The position numbers were made by a program, and so were the translations under genes. DNA of 51,620 bases from Thermodesulforhabdus norvegica (lineage in GTDB: Bacteria > Desulfobacterota > Syntrophobacteria > Syntrophobacterales > Thermodesulforhabdaceae): contig NZ_FOUU01000011.1 of assembly GCF_900114975.1 (NCBI RefSeq), forward strand, positions 1 through 51,620, in the 5' to 3' direction. Of this stretch, positions 9,604 through 18,920 are shown in pieces; position 1 is the stretch's first letter; the number at the start of each line of letters is the position of its first letter. The notes under the pieces were generated by a model. It was not told where the DNA came from and ran no database searches. It saw only the letters and a list, made by a program, of their open reading frames with translations.

Positions 9604-11350
9604 CTTCGCCTATTCTGTAACCCGGATTGTCTTCTCCTGTAATTTTCCGAAGCAGAGACCTCGCCCAATCCTCGGCGACGTTTTCGTCGGTGTTTTCGGG
9701 TATGATCCTGAACTCACCGTCCCCTGTATCCTCCGGCGGAATCCAGATCCACACGTTGGAGTCGCCCGAAAGCGGATCGTGTCTCGTTATAAAGACCTGA
9801 CATGAGTTGACGGACGACCTGGTGGAGAAGAATTCTCTGTCAAGAGGATGCTGTCGCCATAGGTAAAGTTTTCGAAGAAACGGCAGCATCGCAGGGCCTT
9901 CAGGAACCAACTTTGACGGGATAATCCAATTGAGAAGGATATATGGGTTTTTGTTGATCAGGCTCGTTGCAAAGGACTTAACCGATTCGATTCTCTCCCA
10001 CCACCCGGGATTTTTGATGATGATGCTCAAGGAGCACGAGCAACTGTGGAAAGTTGCCGGGGTTACGTCACCTTCTAACTCAATAACCGACAGGAAATTC
10101 CCGGGTAACGAGCCCAGGTAGGGCACTTCGACGGGAAAGAAGTCGAACCCGGTAACCTCTTCGGCATAGGAAAAGGCCTGATATATTTCGTCGTAATCCA
10201 GCCAGGGAGTTTTGAGAACATAGTAAGGGGGCTCGATCATGAACCTGATCCCCAGTTCCGCAGCTTTTTTTCTGAGCTCGGTGCCCGGTAAAAGGCTTAG
10301 CGGATAGATATTGAGCTCGTCGTAAAGTTCCTTTTCGATGGCAAAATCAATGGATCGGATAACGTCATCAAGGGTATCATGGGGCAAACCGACAATGATA
10401 TCGAGGGTAACCACTATGCCTGCATCTCTCAGCCTTTTAACGCCTTCGACGAAATTTTTCCTGCTCCATTTCCTTCCCACAGACTTCAGAGCCTTACTGT
10501 TTACCGTCTGAAGCCCCACTTCTACCTGTACTACACCACAGTCTTTCAACTTTTTGACTATTTCTCCGCTGCAATGCTCTGCATTCAGCTCAACATAGAG
10601 ATCGAGCCCTCCGGTATAGGGGGTAATGGTATCCAGAAAACCCGACGCGTCGGGTCTTGCAAGAAAACTAGGGTCTGTGAAAAGAACTTCACGAACGCCG
10701 CGATCCCTAGCCCATAAGATCTCTGAAACGACCCTTTCAATTGGCAACGCCCGGGTTAACCCTGAACTTTTGTGGTAAAAGCAGTAAGCACAGCGGTAGC
10801 TGCAACCTCTAAGGCTTTCCATCAGGATGGATCCCGACGGTGCAGGCTGCAACAGACCCGTGAGATACGGCGAAACCAACTCCTCCGGCCTCAGAGGCTC
10901 CGAAGCGAGCACTCTATCTGCAACCCGCATTCCTCTTGCAAGGCAGGAAAGGAACTCTGCAAAGGCCTTTTCTCCTTCTCCGATAAAGAGGTGGTCGAAA
11001 ATATTTTTGTTCAGGAGCCAGGTATTGTCGGGGCATACTTCGGGTCCACCGGCAACCGTTAAGGCTCTGCAACCCCTGCTTCGCAACTGTTCCGCTATAT
11101 AACAACTTCTTTCCACATTCCAGAGATAGCAACTGAAGGCGACGACCCCCGGATCTTCCAGGAGGATTTCATTTACGATTGCTTCGTCACCTCCCCAGGT
11201 GCATAAATCCCGAGGTAGGAGCTTCAGATCAAGGCCTGGAAGGTGAAGAAACGCATAAGCCCCTACAGAAGCGGCACCCAGAGGAACATGCTCGGCAGGA
11301 TAAGCCAGATCGGCGGACAGCACGGGGAGCTGAACCAGCAAGACCTTCAT
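9590..11350 (-). CDS. B12-binding-domain radical SAM protein
   Basis: A 586-residue protein. The N-terminal ~140 residues form a cobalamin-binding-like domain ([25 protein letters not shown], with AGGPEVCPD near its end). The radical SAM core follows, with the cluster motif GCSYRCAYC, the glycine-rich strand, and [18 protein letters not shown]. The last ~200 residues are an extra domain without a signature I recognise. The substrate is unknown; relatives methylate or rearrange unactivated carbons. It begins 4 nt after porB and is the last gene of the oxoacid oxidoreductase operon, so a link to that enzyme or its product is possible. Confidence 0.88.
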   Translation of the reverse strand: MKVLLVQLPVLSADLAYPAEHVPLGAASVGAYAFLHLPGLDLKLLPRDLCTWGGDEAIVNEILLEDPGVVAFSCYLWNVERSCYIAEQLRSRGCRALTVAGGPEVCPDNTWLLNKNIFDHLFIGEGEKAFAEFLSCLARGMRVADRVLASEPLRPEELVSPYLTGLLQPAPSGSILMESLRGCSYRCAYCFYHKSSGLTRALPIERVVSEILWARDRGVREVLFTDPSFLARPDASGFLDTITPYTGGLDLYVELNAEHCSGEIVKKLKDCGVVQVEVGLQTVNSKALKSVGRKWSRKNFVEGVKRLRDAGIVVTLDIIVGLPHDTLDDVIRSIDFAIEKELYDELNIYPLSLLPGTELRKKAAELGIRFMIEPPYYVLKTPWLDYDEIYQAFSYAEEVTGFDFFPVEVPYLGSLPGNFLSVIELEGDVTPATFHSCSCSLSIIIKNPGWWERIESVKSFATSLINKNPYILLNWIIPSKLVPEGPAMLPFLRKLYLWRQHPLDREFFSTRSSVNSCQVFITRHDPLSGDSNVWIWIPPEDTGDGEFRIIPENTDENVAEDWARSLLRKITGEDNPGYRIGEVMYA

Positions 11351-11354
11351 GGCC

Positions 11355-12248
11355 TCAATGTTCGCTCATGGTCGTCAAGCCGGCTTTCTGAAGTAGCAAC
11401 CGCCAGTCTTCGTTGACCATCTCCTGAATCTGCTCAAGATCCTCTTCAGTAAGATGACGAAACCTTCCCTGAAGCCGGAAATATTCTTTAACGAGATAGC
11501 CTTTCGAGTGATAGTTAATTGTGTATTTCGTCCCGTTTTCTACCTCGTAAAGTGGAAATATATTCGTCTGAACGGCCATTCTGGCGATCTTTATGGACAT
11601 GTCCGAAGGCATTCTCCAGCCTGTTGGACAACTCGCATAGACGTGCAGGAACCTGGCCCCCCTTATGCTCTTTGCCTTGCGGACCTTTCTTATAAAATCC
11701 TCAGGGAAGGCAATACTTGCAGTAGCCACGTAGGGAATACGATGGGCCGCCAGGATCTCTACTATGTTCTTTTTACGCATCTTCTTCCAATCCGCACCGG
11801 GGGTCGTTGTGGTCCAGGCTCCGTAAGGCGTTGAGGAACTCCGCTGGACGCCGGTGTTCATATAGGCTTCGTTATCATAGCACACGTAGAAAATATCTTC
11901 ATTTCTCTCAACGGCCCCGCTTAAGGCCTGAAAACCGATATCGAAGGTACCACCGTCTCCTGCCCAGGTTACAACCACCGTTTCCCTATCGCCTTTCATA
12001 TCAAGGGCGGCTCTAATCCCGCTGGACACAGCTCCACCCGTTTCAAAGGCCGTATGAAGAACCGGAACCCTGAGAGCCGATTGAGGATAAGGACCTGCGA
12101 TAATCGACCAGCAACATGCCGGAATTACCAGAATTACCTTGTTACCCAAACCTTTCAGCAGAAACCTCATGGCTATGGCGGCACCGCACCCCGGACATCC
12201 GACGTGCCCGGAATACATGCCTTCGTATTTGGGGAAATCTTGACTCAT
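11355..12248 (-). CDS. porB: 2-Oxoacid:ferredoxin oxidoreductase, beta (TPP-binding) subunit
   Basis: A 297-residue thiamine pyrophosphate subunit of the pyruvate/2-oxoacid ferredoxin oxidoreductase family. It has the cluster-associated GCPGCGAA near residue 20, the TPP/Mg motif WAGDGGTFDIGFQALSGA, and YDNEAYMNTGVQRSSSTPYGAWTTTTPG typical of PorB. The substrate 2-oxoacid cannot be read from sequence; pyruvate or a related acid is likely. The ATG at 12248 overlaps the porA stop (ATGA), so the upstream longer frame is rejected. Confidence 0.93.
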   Translation of the reverse strand: MSQDFPKYEGMYSGHVGCPGCGAAIAMRFLLKGLGNKVILVIPACCWSIIAGPYPQSALRVPVLHTAFETGGAVSSGIRAALDMKGDRETVVVTWAGDGGTFDIGFQALSGAVERNEDIFYVCYDNEAYMNTGVQRSSSTPYGAWTTTTPGADWKKMRKKNIVEILAAHRIPYVATASIAFPEDFIRKVRKAKSIRGARFLHVYASCPTGWRMPSDMSIKIARMAVQTNIFPLYEVENGTKYTINYHSKGYLVKEYFRLQGRFRHLTEEDLEQIQEMVNEDWRLLLQKAGLTTMSEH

Positions 12249-13420
12249 GCCAGCACCTCTTGTCTGAGACCTATCCATATGTCGGGCCTTTCAGGCCGGT
12301 CTTTCTTTTTGGTGTCCTCGTATATCTCAAAAAGAACCTCTTCTGTTATGTCACGACCACCAAGCCCTGCTACGTACCCGAATACGAGCGGTCTGTTCGG
12401 ATCGTTGCAAAGAGCGGCCCTGATTTCCTGGGCAAAAATGCCGGAGGCGCCAAAGGAGATGTTACGGTCAATAACCGCAACCTTGGAGGCCTTGCGCAGG
12501 CAGCGGGTTACGTCATCCGCCGGGAAAGGTCTGAACATCTTTATCTTTAAAAGGCCGACCCTTTCTCCTCTGGACCTCAGCTCATCAACAACAAGCCTGC
12601 AGGTGCTTGTCACCGTCCCGGAGGTTACCATGATTATTTCAGCATCATCGCAGAAAACGGGCTCGACAATACCGTAGGATCGTTCAAAAGCTTCACGGAA
12701 AGACCTCTCGGCCTCAAGATACTCATCCCGTGCCCGCAGAGCGGCTTCGTGCATGGAATACCTCATTTCCATGTAAACATTGGGCGGGGCCAGCTGATTG
12801 AAGGCGCATGGGTTGGCCAAATCGAGTTTGAAAGCCGGTTCAAAGGGCGGGAGATACCTGTCCACCTCTTCCTGATCGGGAATATCAACGGGTTCGTAGG
12901 TATGGGAAAGGAAAAAGGCGTCCAGTATGACCATCACGGGAAGATAAATGGACTCGGCAAGCCTATAGGCAATAAGGGTCGTATCCAGGGCTTCCTGGCC
13001 GTCCTCGCAATAAAGCTGAATCCAGCCCGTGTCTCGCTGCGACAGTGTATCGGTCTGCTCGGTCCAGATGTTCCAGCCCGGGGCAAGGGCCCTGTTCACA
13101 ACGGCCATGACTATTGGGAGGCGGGCTCCGGCGGCCCAGTGCAAAAGCTCGTGCATGTAGGCCAGTCCCTGAGAAGATGTGGCCGTAAAGGTTCGGCATC
13201 CTGCCGAAGCCGCACCTATAAGTGCTGCCAGAGCCGAATGCTCGCTTTCAACTCTCAGAAACTTGGCCTTCATAACCCCGGAGGCGCAGTACTCTGAAAG
13301 AAGCTCCACGATGTGGGTCTGCGGAGTTATGGGATAGGCAGAGATTACCTCGGCCCTCGCAAGCCTTACCGCTTCGGAAACGGCATGACTTCCTTCAACC
13401 ACCTTTTTCATTGTTGTCAT
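12245..13420 (-). CDS. porA: 2-Oxoacid:ferredoxin oxidoreductase, alpha subunit
   Basis: A 391-residue alpha subunit. The N-terminal pyrimidine-binding domain shows VISAYPITPQTHIVE, LRVESEHSALAALIGAASAG and TATSSQGLAYMHE, all typical of PorA. The C-terminal transketolase-like domain contains VAVIDRNISFGASG. The start is placed at the ATG at 13420, preceded by AAAGGAG; the longer frame would overlap the upstream gene by 20 nt and has no ribosome site. A second ATG lies three codons further in. Confidence 0.93.
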   Translation of the reverse strand: MTTMKKVVEGSHAVSEAVRLARAEVISAYPITPQTHIVELLSEYCASGVMKAKFLRVESEHSALAALIGAASAGCRTFTATSSQGLAYMHELLHWAAGARLPIVMAVVNRALAPGWNIWTEQTDTLSQRDTGWIQLYCEDGQEALDTTLIAYRLAESIYLPVMVILDAFFLSHTYEPVDIPDQEEVDRYLPPFEPAFKLDLANPCAFNQLAPPNVYMEMRYSMHEAALRARDEYLEAERSFREAFERSYGIVEPVFCDDAEIIMVTSGTVTSTCRLVVDELRSRGERVGLLKIKMFRPFPADDVTRCLRKASKVAVIDRNISFGASGIFAQEIRAALCNDPNRPLVFGYVAGLGGRDITEEVLFEIYEDTKKKDRPERPDIWIGLRQEVLA

Positions 13421-13436
13421 GCTCTCCTTTAAAGCC

Positions 13437-15179
13437 CTAATGGGATTCCTCAACAAGGCTCATCGCACAGCGCGGGCATTCTGCAACGCAGAGCCCGCAT
13501 CCCTTGCAGTAATCGTAGTCTATAAAGCGATGCTCCCGTTCCGACTCGTCCATTTTTACTGATAAATCCGGGCAGAAAAGGCGGCAGTTGTCGCAGTCGT
13601 TACAAATCCCGCAATTAAAGCACCTCGATGCTTCTTTCATTGCGATGTTTGCGGCAATGCGGAGTTCAATTTCCCGGAAGCTTTCGATCCGTTCTTCTAT
13701 TAGCAGTTTAGGCACCCTGAGGCGCGGCTCCAGGGAAAAGTAATCCGCGTTTATATCATCAAAGGTTACCACCTTTTTGCTTCTGCCGGATCTCGGCCCT
13801 TTTCTGTAGACATTCATGGACAAGAAGAGGCCGTTTCCAATTGAGGACCTCTTTAACTCCTCATTCACAAAGGAAAGCCCTCTGGTTCTTAGAATGTCAC
13901 AGACTATGGCCGCTTCCTTTGCCGACGCAATTGCGTAGGTTACGGTTTTCGAAGGGGTTGTCAGGTCTCCCGCATAAACCTTAATCGCCTCACCGGGTGA
14001 CTCCGGAACGACAACGGTTGCGGTGTTCCAGGAAATTACATTTTTACCGGTGGCAGGTGGAAGCCACAGAGGATCGGGTTCAAAGCCTATGGCCGTAAAT
14101 ACCCTTGAGGCTTTTATGACTCGCTCGGTTGTTCCGGGTTCAAAGGCGGCACGGCCGCCCTCGTCCACTCCTTTTACGACGGTTTCCCGCAGTACAACCC
14201 TAAAGCTTCCCTCTTCAGGCCGGATTGCCACGGGCATATGAAGTGTGAGCAACTCAACCCCCTCTTCCTCTGCCGCCTCGATTTCTTCCACCGATGCCGG
14301 CATATCCTCACGACGTCTCCGGTACACGATAAGGGGACGGGCACCCATTCTTACTGCAGATCTCGCCACGTCGACGGCCGTATTTCCTCCACCTATGATA
14401 ATTACGTCCCCCTCCAGCCTTTCAACCTGCCCTGCTCTGATCTTCTGCAGAAAGTTAAGGCCGTCCTCGGCGTATTCCACTCCCTCGAAACCACCACTCC
14501 TGGGCTTCCAGGTACCGGGAGCCATAAAAACCACGTTGTAGTTCTTGCTCATTTCCCCGATCACATCAGGTGGGACGGGATGGGACGTGTGAAATACAGT
14601 TCCGAGACCTTCCAGGAATTTCAGGTAGCGATGGAGTACTTCAAGGGGCAGTCGATATGAAGGAATTCCCCATCGCAGGAGCCCTCCCGGTTCACTTCTG
14701 GCTTCAAATACTTCGCAGGAATAGCCGAAGACTCTAAAAAAGTAAGCAGCCGCCAGGCCTGCAGGTCCTGAGCCGATTATGGCAACCCGTAATCCCGAAA
14801 GGTCATGGAGATTCAAATCGGGAGAAAGCCGGTATCTTGCGGCCGTGTCCGACAGAAACCGCTCCACCGCTCTAATATTAACGGGCTCGTCAAAGTGAGC
14901 GCGGTTACAGGATTGCTCACAGGGGTGAAAGCAAACCCGTCCACAAATTCCCGGGAAGGGATTTTCTTCCAGAATGATTTCCCAGGCTTCTTTGAAAGCT
15001 CCCTCGGAAACGAGTCTCTCCACCCTGGGGATATCCTCTCCTGCAGGGCACGCGACACTGCAGGGAGCCGTTTTCTCATCGTAGATGGGTTTTAAAAATC
15101 GCCACGTGCCCGTCTTATTGACCTCAGTGGATGTCGTGGACCTGGGAATAAGCAAAGGCACGCCAGGGTGTGTCATCAT
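13437..15179 (-). CDS. GltD-like NAD(P)H flavoprotein fused to a two-cluster ferredoxin (PorD-like)
   Basis: A 580-residue fusion. Residues 35-100 form the N-terminal cluster domain of the GltD/NfnB type (C40, C44, C79, C83, C87, C91). The FAD site GSGPAGLAAA is at 136-145 and the NAD(P) site IIIGGGNTAVDVARSA near 270. From about residue 520 a 2[4Fe-4S] ferredoxin tail follows: CFNCGICNDCDNC...CPD and CKGCGLCVAECP. The tail replaces the usual delta subunit of the oxidoreductase. The protein probably passes electrons between the PorAB cluster and NAD(P)(H), or between NAD(P)H and free ferredoxin. It overlaps porG by 4 nt. Confidence 0.88.
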   Translation of the reverse strand: MMTHPGVPLLIPRSTTSTEVNKTGTWRFLKPIYDEKTAPCSVACPAGEDIPRVERLVSEGAFKEAWEIILEENPFPGICGRVCFHPCEQSCNRAHFDEPVNIRAVERFLSDTAARYRLSPDLNLHDLSGLRVAIIGSGPAGLAAAYFFRVFGYSCEVFEARSEPGGLLRWGIPSYRLPLEVLHRYLKFLEGLGTVFHTSHPVPPDVIGEMSKNYNVVFMAPGTWKPRSGGFEGVEYAEDGLNFLQKIRAGQVERLEGDVIIIGGGNTAVDVARSAVRMGARPLIVYRRRREDMPASVEEIEAAEEEGVELLTLHMPVAIRPEEGSFRVVLRETVVKGVDEGGRAAFEPGTTERVIKASRVFTAIGFEPDPLWLPPATGKNVISWNTATVVVPESPGEAIKVYAGDLTTPSKTVTYAIASAKEAAIVCDILRTRGLSFVNEELKRSSIGNGLFLSMNVYRKGPRSGRSKKVVTFDDINADYFSLEPRLRVPKLLIEERIESFREIELRIAANIAMKEASRCFNCGICNDCDNCRLFCPDLSVKMDESEREHRFIDYDYCKGCGLCVAECPRCAMSLVEESH

Positions 15180-15772
15180 GATACCATTACTCCCCTTTCC
15201 TTTTCGTCCCCTATCACCACGGCTTCATAAGCTTCTCTAGCCGCCTGAACGTTTGCTTCCGTCTTTATTGGTATTTCTTCCCTGATGGCTTCTTCCAGCG
15301 ACGCAATGTCGGGCACACCCAGCACCCTTGCAAAGGCCCCTATAACGGCTGTGTTTACTATGGGATGAGTATGGGTGCCGAGCCTGTGCTTTCGGGCAAT
15401 AGCTGTGGCGTCAACCCAGGCCAGTCTTAAATTCTCGGAAAGTGGTTCCAACAGAGGAGGGACGAGGGCCGTATTCATTATTATGAACCCACCTGGCTTA
15501 ATGCCGGAAGTTATTACCTTGAGGGTGTCGGGCCTTTGCAGTAGCGTGGAATCCATCACCACGACATGATCCGGCCTGTAAACGTTCGTCCTTTTTAGGA
15601 TTTTCCTGCTGTCCCATCTCAGAAAAGCCTCTACGGGCGCACCACGACGCTCTACACCGAAAAGAGGAAAACTCTGGACATAAAAACCCGATCGAAAGAG
15701 GGCTTTGGCGAGAATTATTGAGGCCACAACCGTACCCTGCCCTCCCCTTCCGTGAAACCGCACTTCAATCAT
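15176..15772 (-). CDS. porG: 2-Oxoacid:ferredoxin oxidoreductase, gamma subunit
   Basis: A 198-residue gamma subunit with the family start MIEVRFHGRGGQGTVVASIILAKAL and the later GVERRGAPVEAFLRW. It binds near the CoA/active site of the complex. The length is normal. First structural gene of the set, 30 nt after the XRE-cupin regulator, with a 4-nt overlap with the GltD/PorD fusion. Confidence 0.93.
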   Translation of the reverse strand: MIEVRFHGRGGQGTVVASIILAKALFRSGFYVQSFPLFGVERRGAPVEAFLRWDSRKILKRTNVYRPDHVVVMDSTLLQRPDTLKVITSGIKPGGFIIMNTALVPPLLEPLSENLRLAWVDATAIARKHRLGTHTHPIVNTAVIGAFARVLGVPDIASLEEAIREEIPIKTEANVQAAREAYEAVVIGDEKERGVMVS

Positions 15773-15802
15773 TTTAAGGCGCTCCCGTTTTTATGCAAAA
15801 AT

Positions 15803-16405
15803 CTAGAGCCGCTTTGTCCATACCACCACAATTGCCTTTGCAGGCCTGTCTTCAAGGCTTCGGAAGCTGTGTCCCTGAGAAGAATCAAAGTAAATGCAAT
15901 CACCTGCTTCCAGTCTCTCCACCCGGTCTGCCGTTCTGAACTCCAGAGTTCCTTCCATCACGTAAACGAATTCTTCGCCTTCGTGGCTCGTGAAAACCAT
16001 GTCGCTGGTTTCCAGAGGAGGAAACTCTACGTAGAAAGGTTCCATGTGCTTGTCGTGTTTCTTGGTTTCCAGGGCTTCGTAAACGTAGTCAACTTCGCCT
16101 TCCCGGTGATGAGCTCGCCTGTCAACCCGGATTCTTTCGTTTAACCTTGTGATATATACGGTCTCACCCTTGACTTCGTCCTGAAAGAAATAACTGAGAC
16201 CCACATTGAGAGCCTTCGCCAGCCTCAGTAACGTCGCAATAGGGGGAATAACTCGATTGTTCTCTATCTGAGAAAGAAGCGCCTTGGATAACCCGGTCTT
16301 TGCAGACAGATCCTGTAAAGTGTAGTGTTGCTTCTCTCTGAGCTCTCTAACCTTGTTCCCAATCTGAAGAGCCCTGACCGCCAAGGTTAAATCCTCTCTG
16401 TCCAT
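15803..16405 (-). CDS. XRE-family regulator with C-terminal cupin domain
   Basis: A 200-residue protein. Residues 16-70 are a Cro/CI-type helix-turn-helix (LREKQHYTLQDLSAKTGLSKALLSQIENNRVIPP). Residues about 120-195 are a cupin barrel with SHEGEEFVYVMEGTLEF and LEAGDCIYFDSSQGHSFRS, which should bind a small ligand or metal. Such regulators often sit beside the pathway they control. It leads the por operon and has a palindrome over its candidate promoter, so it probably regulates itself and the oxidoreductase. The effector is unknown, a 2-oxoacid or a CoA ester being plausible. Confidence 0.88.
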   Translation of the reverse strand: MDREDLTLAVRALQIGNKVRELREKQHYTLQDLSAKTGLSKALLSQIENNRVIPPIATLLRLAKALNVGLSYFFQDEVKGETVYITRLNERIRVDRRAHHREGEVDYVYEALETKKHDKHMEPFYVEFPPLETSDMVFTSHEGEEFVYVMEGTLEFRTADRVERLEAGDCIYFDSSQGHSFRSLEDRPAKAIVVVWTKRL

Positions 16406-16519
16406 CTAACGCCCCCTCTTCTAAAAAGTAGCAATGAAACCTCAACCCTCTACCTAACCCCACCGTACGATCCCGCGGCCCCACAGGGGAAAACGAAATC
16501 TTCCAATATTTTTCGTTGA

Positions 16520-16549
16520 ATGCTAGCATGTTTTGCCGTGATTAGTCAA
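16520..16549 (-). promoter_or_regulatory. Candidate promoter and operator of the XRE-cupin/por operon
   Basis: On the minus strand TTGACT (16544-16549) and TAGCAT (16520-16525) are separated by 18 nt. The -10 lies inside a perfect 10-nt palindrome ATGCTAGCAT (16520-16529), a size that suits an XRE repressor dimer. The transcript would carry about 105 nt of leader. The divergent gene at 16594 starts about 65 nt on the other side. Confidence 0.45.
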
Positions 16550-16593
16550 AATGAAATTTGTTCACCTTTGCAAAACTCCATGGGGGTTGTAGG

Positions 16594-17808
16594 GTGGAGT
16601 ATCCCAGGATAAGGTACGGCGTCGAAGCCATACCGACGGTTTATCAGGGTCGAAAGGTTATTCTGCTGAGGGATAGGCTCGGGTATTCGGAAGATCAACT
16701 GATTGTGGATCCACGAATGATAACGATCCTGGGCCTTATGGACGGCACCAATTCAATCCGGGACATACAGGCCTTTTATATGAGGCAGACGGGAGAACTG
16801 CTTTTCAGCGATCAGATTAAAGAGCTCGTCGCACGCCTGGATGAGTGTCTCTTTCTTGACAACGAAAGATTTGCCGGGACAGTGGCCCGTCATGTTGAAT
16901 CTTTCTTAAAAGATCCGATTAGGCACCCCGCTCATAGCGGGGCCAGTTATCCGGAGGATCCCCGGGAGCTGGAGAAATTCCTCAGAAATCTACTGGAGTC
17001 GGCGGGCCAAATTCCTGAAGCATCTTCAGATTTAAAGGCCGATCGGGAAAAGATTGTGGGATTGGTAGTGCCACATATTGATCTGTCTCTGGGGGGTAAG
17101 TGCTATGGGATGGCCTACGCTAAGGCCGAAAAGTCGGCACACCCCAGAGTATGGCTTATCATAGGGACCTGCCATGAACCTCTTGACGATTTCTTCGCAC
17201 TTACCACAAAAGATTTTGAAACTCCGATGGGAATTGTTCCGGTGGAGAAAAAAATCTGCGAAGAGATCAAAAGCAGAATAAGGCTCTTCGATATAACCGG
17301 GGGTGAATATCATCATGCCAGAGAGCACACCATAGAGTTTCAGGTTCTCTTTATCGGGCTTCTTTTTCCCGAAGCCAGGATTGTTCCACTTCTGTGTTCC
17401 TTTACCCGAGAGGACTACGAAATGCGAGGAGAAGTGATAGACGAAGTTGTTGCCGTGCTCACGGATTTAATCATAAACGAAGATGTGGGTGTGATCGCCA
17501 GTGTTGATCTGGCCCACGTAGGCCCAAGGTACGGTGATACCTTCGTGCCGGATTTGGTAACGGTAAGAGAGCATATTGCAAAGGACAGACATCTCTGTGG
17601 GCTTCTTGCCGGGCGGGACAGGGAAGGCTTCGAGCGGGCTCTGTGGCAACAGCATGAGGTGAGGAGAATCTGTGGGGCATCACCCCTTTTCGTTTTTAAC
17701 AGGATACTACCGGAGAATGTTGCCGGCAGTGTCCTGGACGTAAGTTACGGATTCGTCGATCAGAACCGATCCTTCGTAACCTTTGCCGCAATGACCTTTC
17801 ACTCATAG
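16594..17808 (+). CDS. amrB: MEMO-family protein (AmmeMemoRadiSam system protein B)
   Basis: A 404-residue protein. Residues from about 115 to the end are the MEMO domain related to class III extradiol dioxygenases: IRHPAHSGASYPEDP, GLVVPHIDLSLGGKCYGMAYA, EYHHAREHTIEFQVLFI, and SVDLAHVGPRYGD, with the conserved metal-site His. The first ~110 residues are an extra domain (AIPTVYQGRKVILLRD, VDPRMITILGLMDGTNSIRDI) found in deltaproteobacterial members. The partner genes of the usual A-B-radical SAM trio are not next to it. I favour the GTG at 16594 after a GGGGG run; a TTG at 16558 would add 12 residues with no ribosome site. Confidence 0.85.
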   Translation: MEYPRIRYGVEAIPTVYQGRKVILLRDRLGYSEDQLIVDPRMITILGLMDGTNSIRDIQAFYMRQTGELLFSDQIKELVARLDECLFLDNERFAGTVARHVESFLKDPIRHPAHSGASYPEDPRELEKFLRNLLESAGQIPEASSDLKADREKIVGLVVPHIDLSLGGKCYGMAYAKAEKSAHPRVWLIIGTCHEPLDDFFALTTKDFETPMGIVPVEKKICEEIKSRIRLFDITGGEYHHAREHTIEFQVLFIGLLFPEARIVPLLCSFTREDYEMRGEVIDEVVAVLTDLIINEDVGVIASVDLAHVGPRYGDTFVPDLVTVREHIAKDRHLCGLLAGRDREGFERALWQQHEVRRICGASPLFVFNRILPENVAGSVLDVSYGFVDQNRSFVTFAAMTFHS

Positions 17809-17822
17809 GTGTTGGATTGCGG

Positions 17823-18920
17823 ATGCGGGTCGTCCTCGTAAGGCGATATTGTGGGTTTGGCTATGGAGGAGCAGAGCGATATTTCGCAACTGTTGCCGGA
17901 CGGCTGATCCGCAGGGGAATGGACGTCGTCTTCGTCGGAGAGCGCTGTGACCCTCTTCCGGGCTTAAAGCATCTTCGCATCAGAATGCCCTTCAGGGGCT
18001 CGATAGCGCGAAACCTTGCCTTTTTTTACATGGTTCCTCTGAAGATCAGAGCAGAAAAGCTCAACGACGCCATCATCTACACAGGGGCTCGTATAAAAGA
18101 ATTCCATGTTTTCTGTACCAATGACCCACTCCACAAACCGTGGCTATACTTCAGATATGGTAACCCTGAGGCGGCTCTCCTGAGTCTTCTTCCGCGTCAT
18201 CAGACGATACTGTATCTGGAAAAGCGCATGTTCACGGCAAAAAATGCGCATTTTGCACTCCCATCGGCCCTGCTGAAAAGGCAGCTGGAGACTTTCTACG
18301 GTTTTTCGATAATGCCCGATAAGGTTCACGTAATACATCCAGGTGTTGATTTTTACGAATTCCATCCGCCCGAGAATGACCGCAGAGCCGATCAGGCAGT
18401 GAGGAATATTCTTTTCGTGGGTAACAATTCCTACAACAAAGGCGTGAACAGGCTTCTCAGCGCACTGGACCTTATTTCATCGAGACCTTTTACCTGTACA
18501 CTGGTGGGGATTAAACCGGGGGATTTGAAAATTCCCTTTCGCCTCAGAGATCGCGTAAAAATTGCGGGATATGTAAGGAAACCCGGTGATCTGTACCGTC
18601 GCGCTCATGTAGTGGTGATTCCAAGCCTGTACGAAACGTTCAGCAATGTTTGCCTCGAATCCATGGCCTCGGGGACTCCTGTGATAATATCTTCTCAAGC
18701 CGGCGCCTGTGAGATAGTGGAGCATGGGTATGAGGGGCTACATCTTTACGAACCCTCGAATGAGGCAGAACTTGCCGTAAGGATTCTGGAAATACTCGAA
18801 ATGGATTCAAAAACCTGGAAGACCATGAGTCTTGCGGCTGCCGAAAAGGCAAAAAAATTTTCCCTGGATGCTCACGTAAGAAAGTTGATTGCTCTCTTTG
18901 AGGAGATCTTCGTAAGGTGA
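17823..18920 (+). CDS. Glycosyltransferase family 4 (GT-B fold)
   Basis: A 365-residue group 1 glycosyltransferase. The N-terminal domain starts with RRYCGFGYGGAERYFATVAG; the C-terminal donor-binding domain has NILFVGNNSYNKGVNRLLSAL and VVIPSLYETFSNVCLESMASGTPVI with the E-x7-E signature, then GACEIVEHGYEG. It probably adds a sugar to lipopolysaccharide core or another glycan at the inner face of the membrane; the acceptor is unknown. It starts 14 nt after the MEMO gene and ends in a GTGA overlap with the next membrane glycosyltransferase. ATG at 17823 is used rather than a TTG two codons upstream. Confidence 0.88.
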   Translation: MRVVLVRRYCGFGYGGAERYFATVAGRLIRRGMDVVFVGERCDPLPGLKHLRIRMPFRGSIARNLAFFYMVPLKIRAEKLNDAIIYTGARIKEFHVFCTNDPLHKPWLYFRYGNPEAALLSLLPRHQTILYLEKRMFTAKNAHFALPSALLKRQLETFYGFSIMPDKVHVIHPGVDFYEFHPPENDRRADQAVRNILFVGNNSYNKGVNRLLSALDLISSRPFTCTLVGIKPGDLKIPFRLRDRVKIAGYVRKPGDLYRRAHVVVIPSLYETFSNVCLESMASGTPVIISSQAGACEIVEHGYEGLHLYEPSNEAELAVRILEILEMDSKTWKTMSLAAAEKAKKFSLDAHVRKLIALFEEIFVR

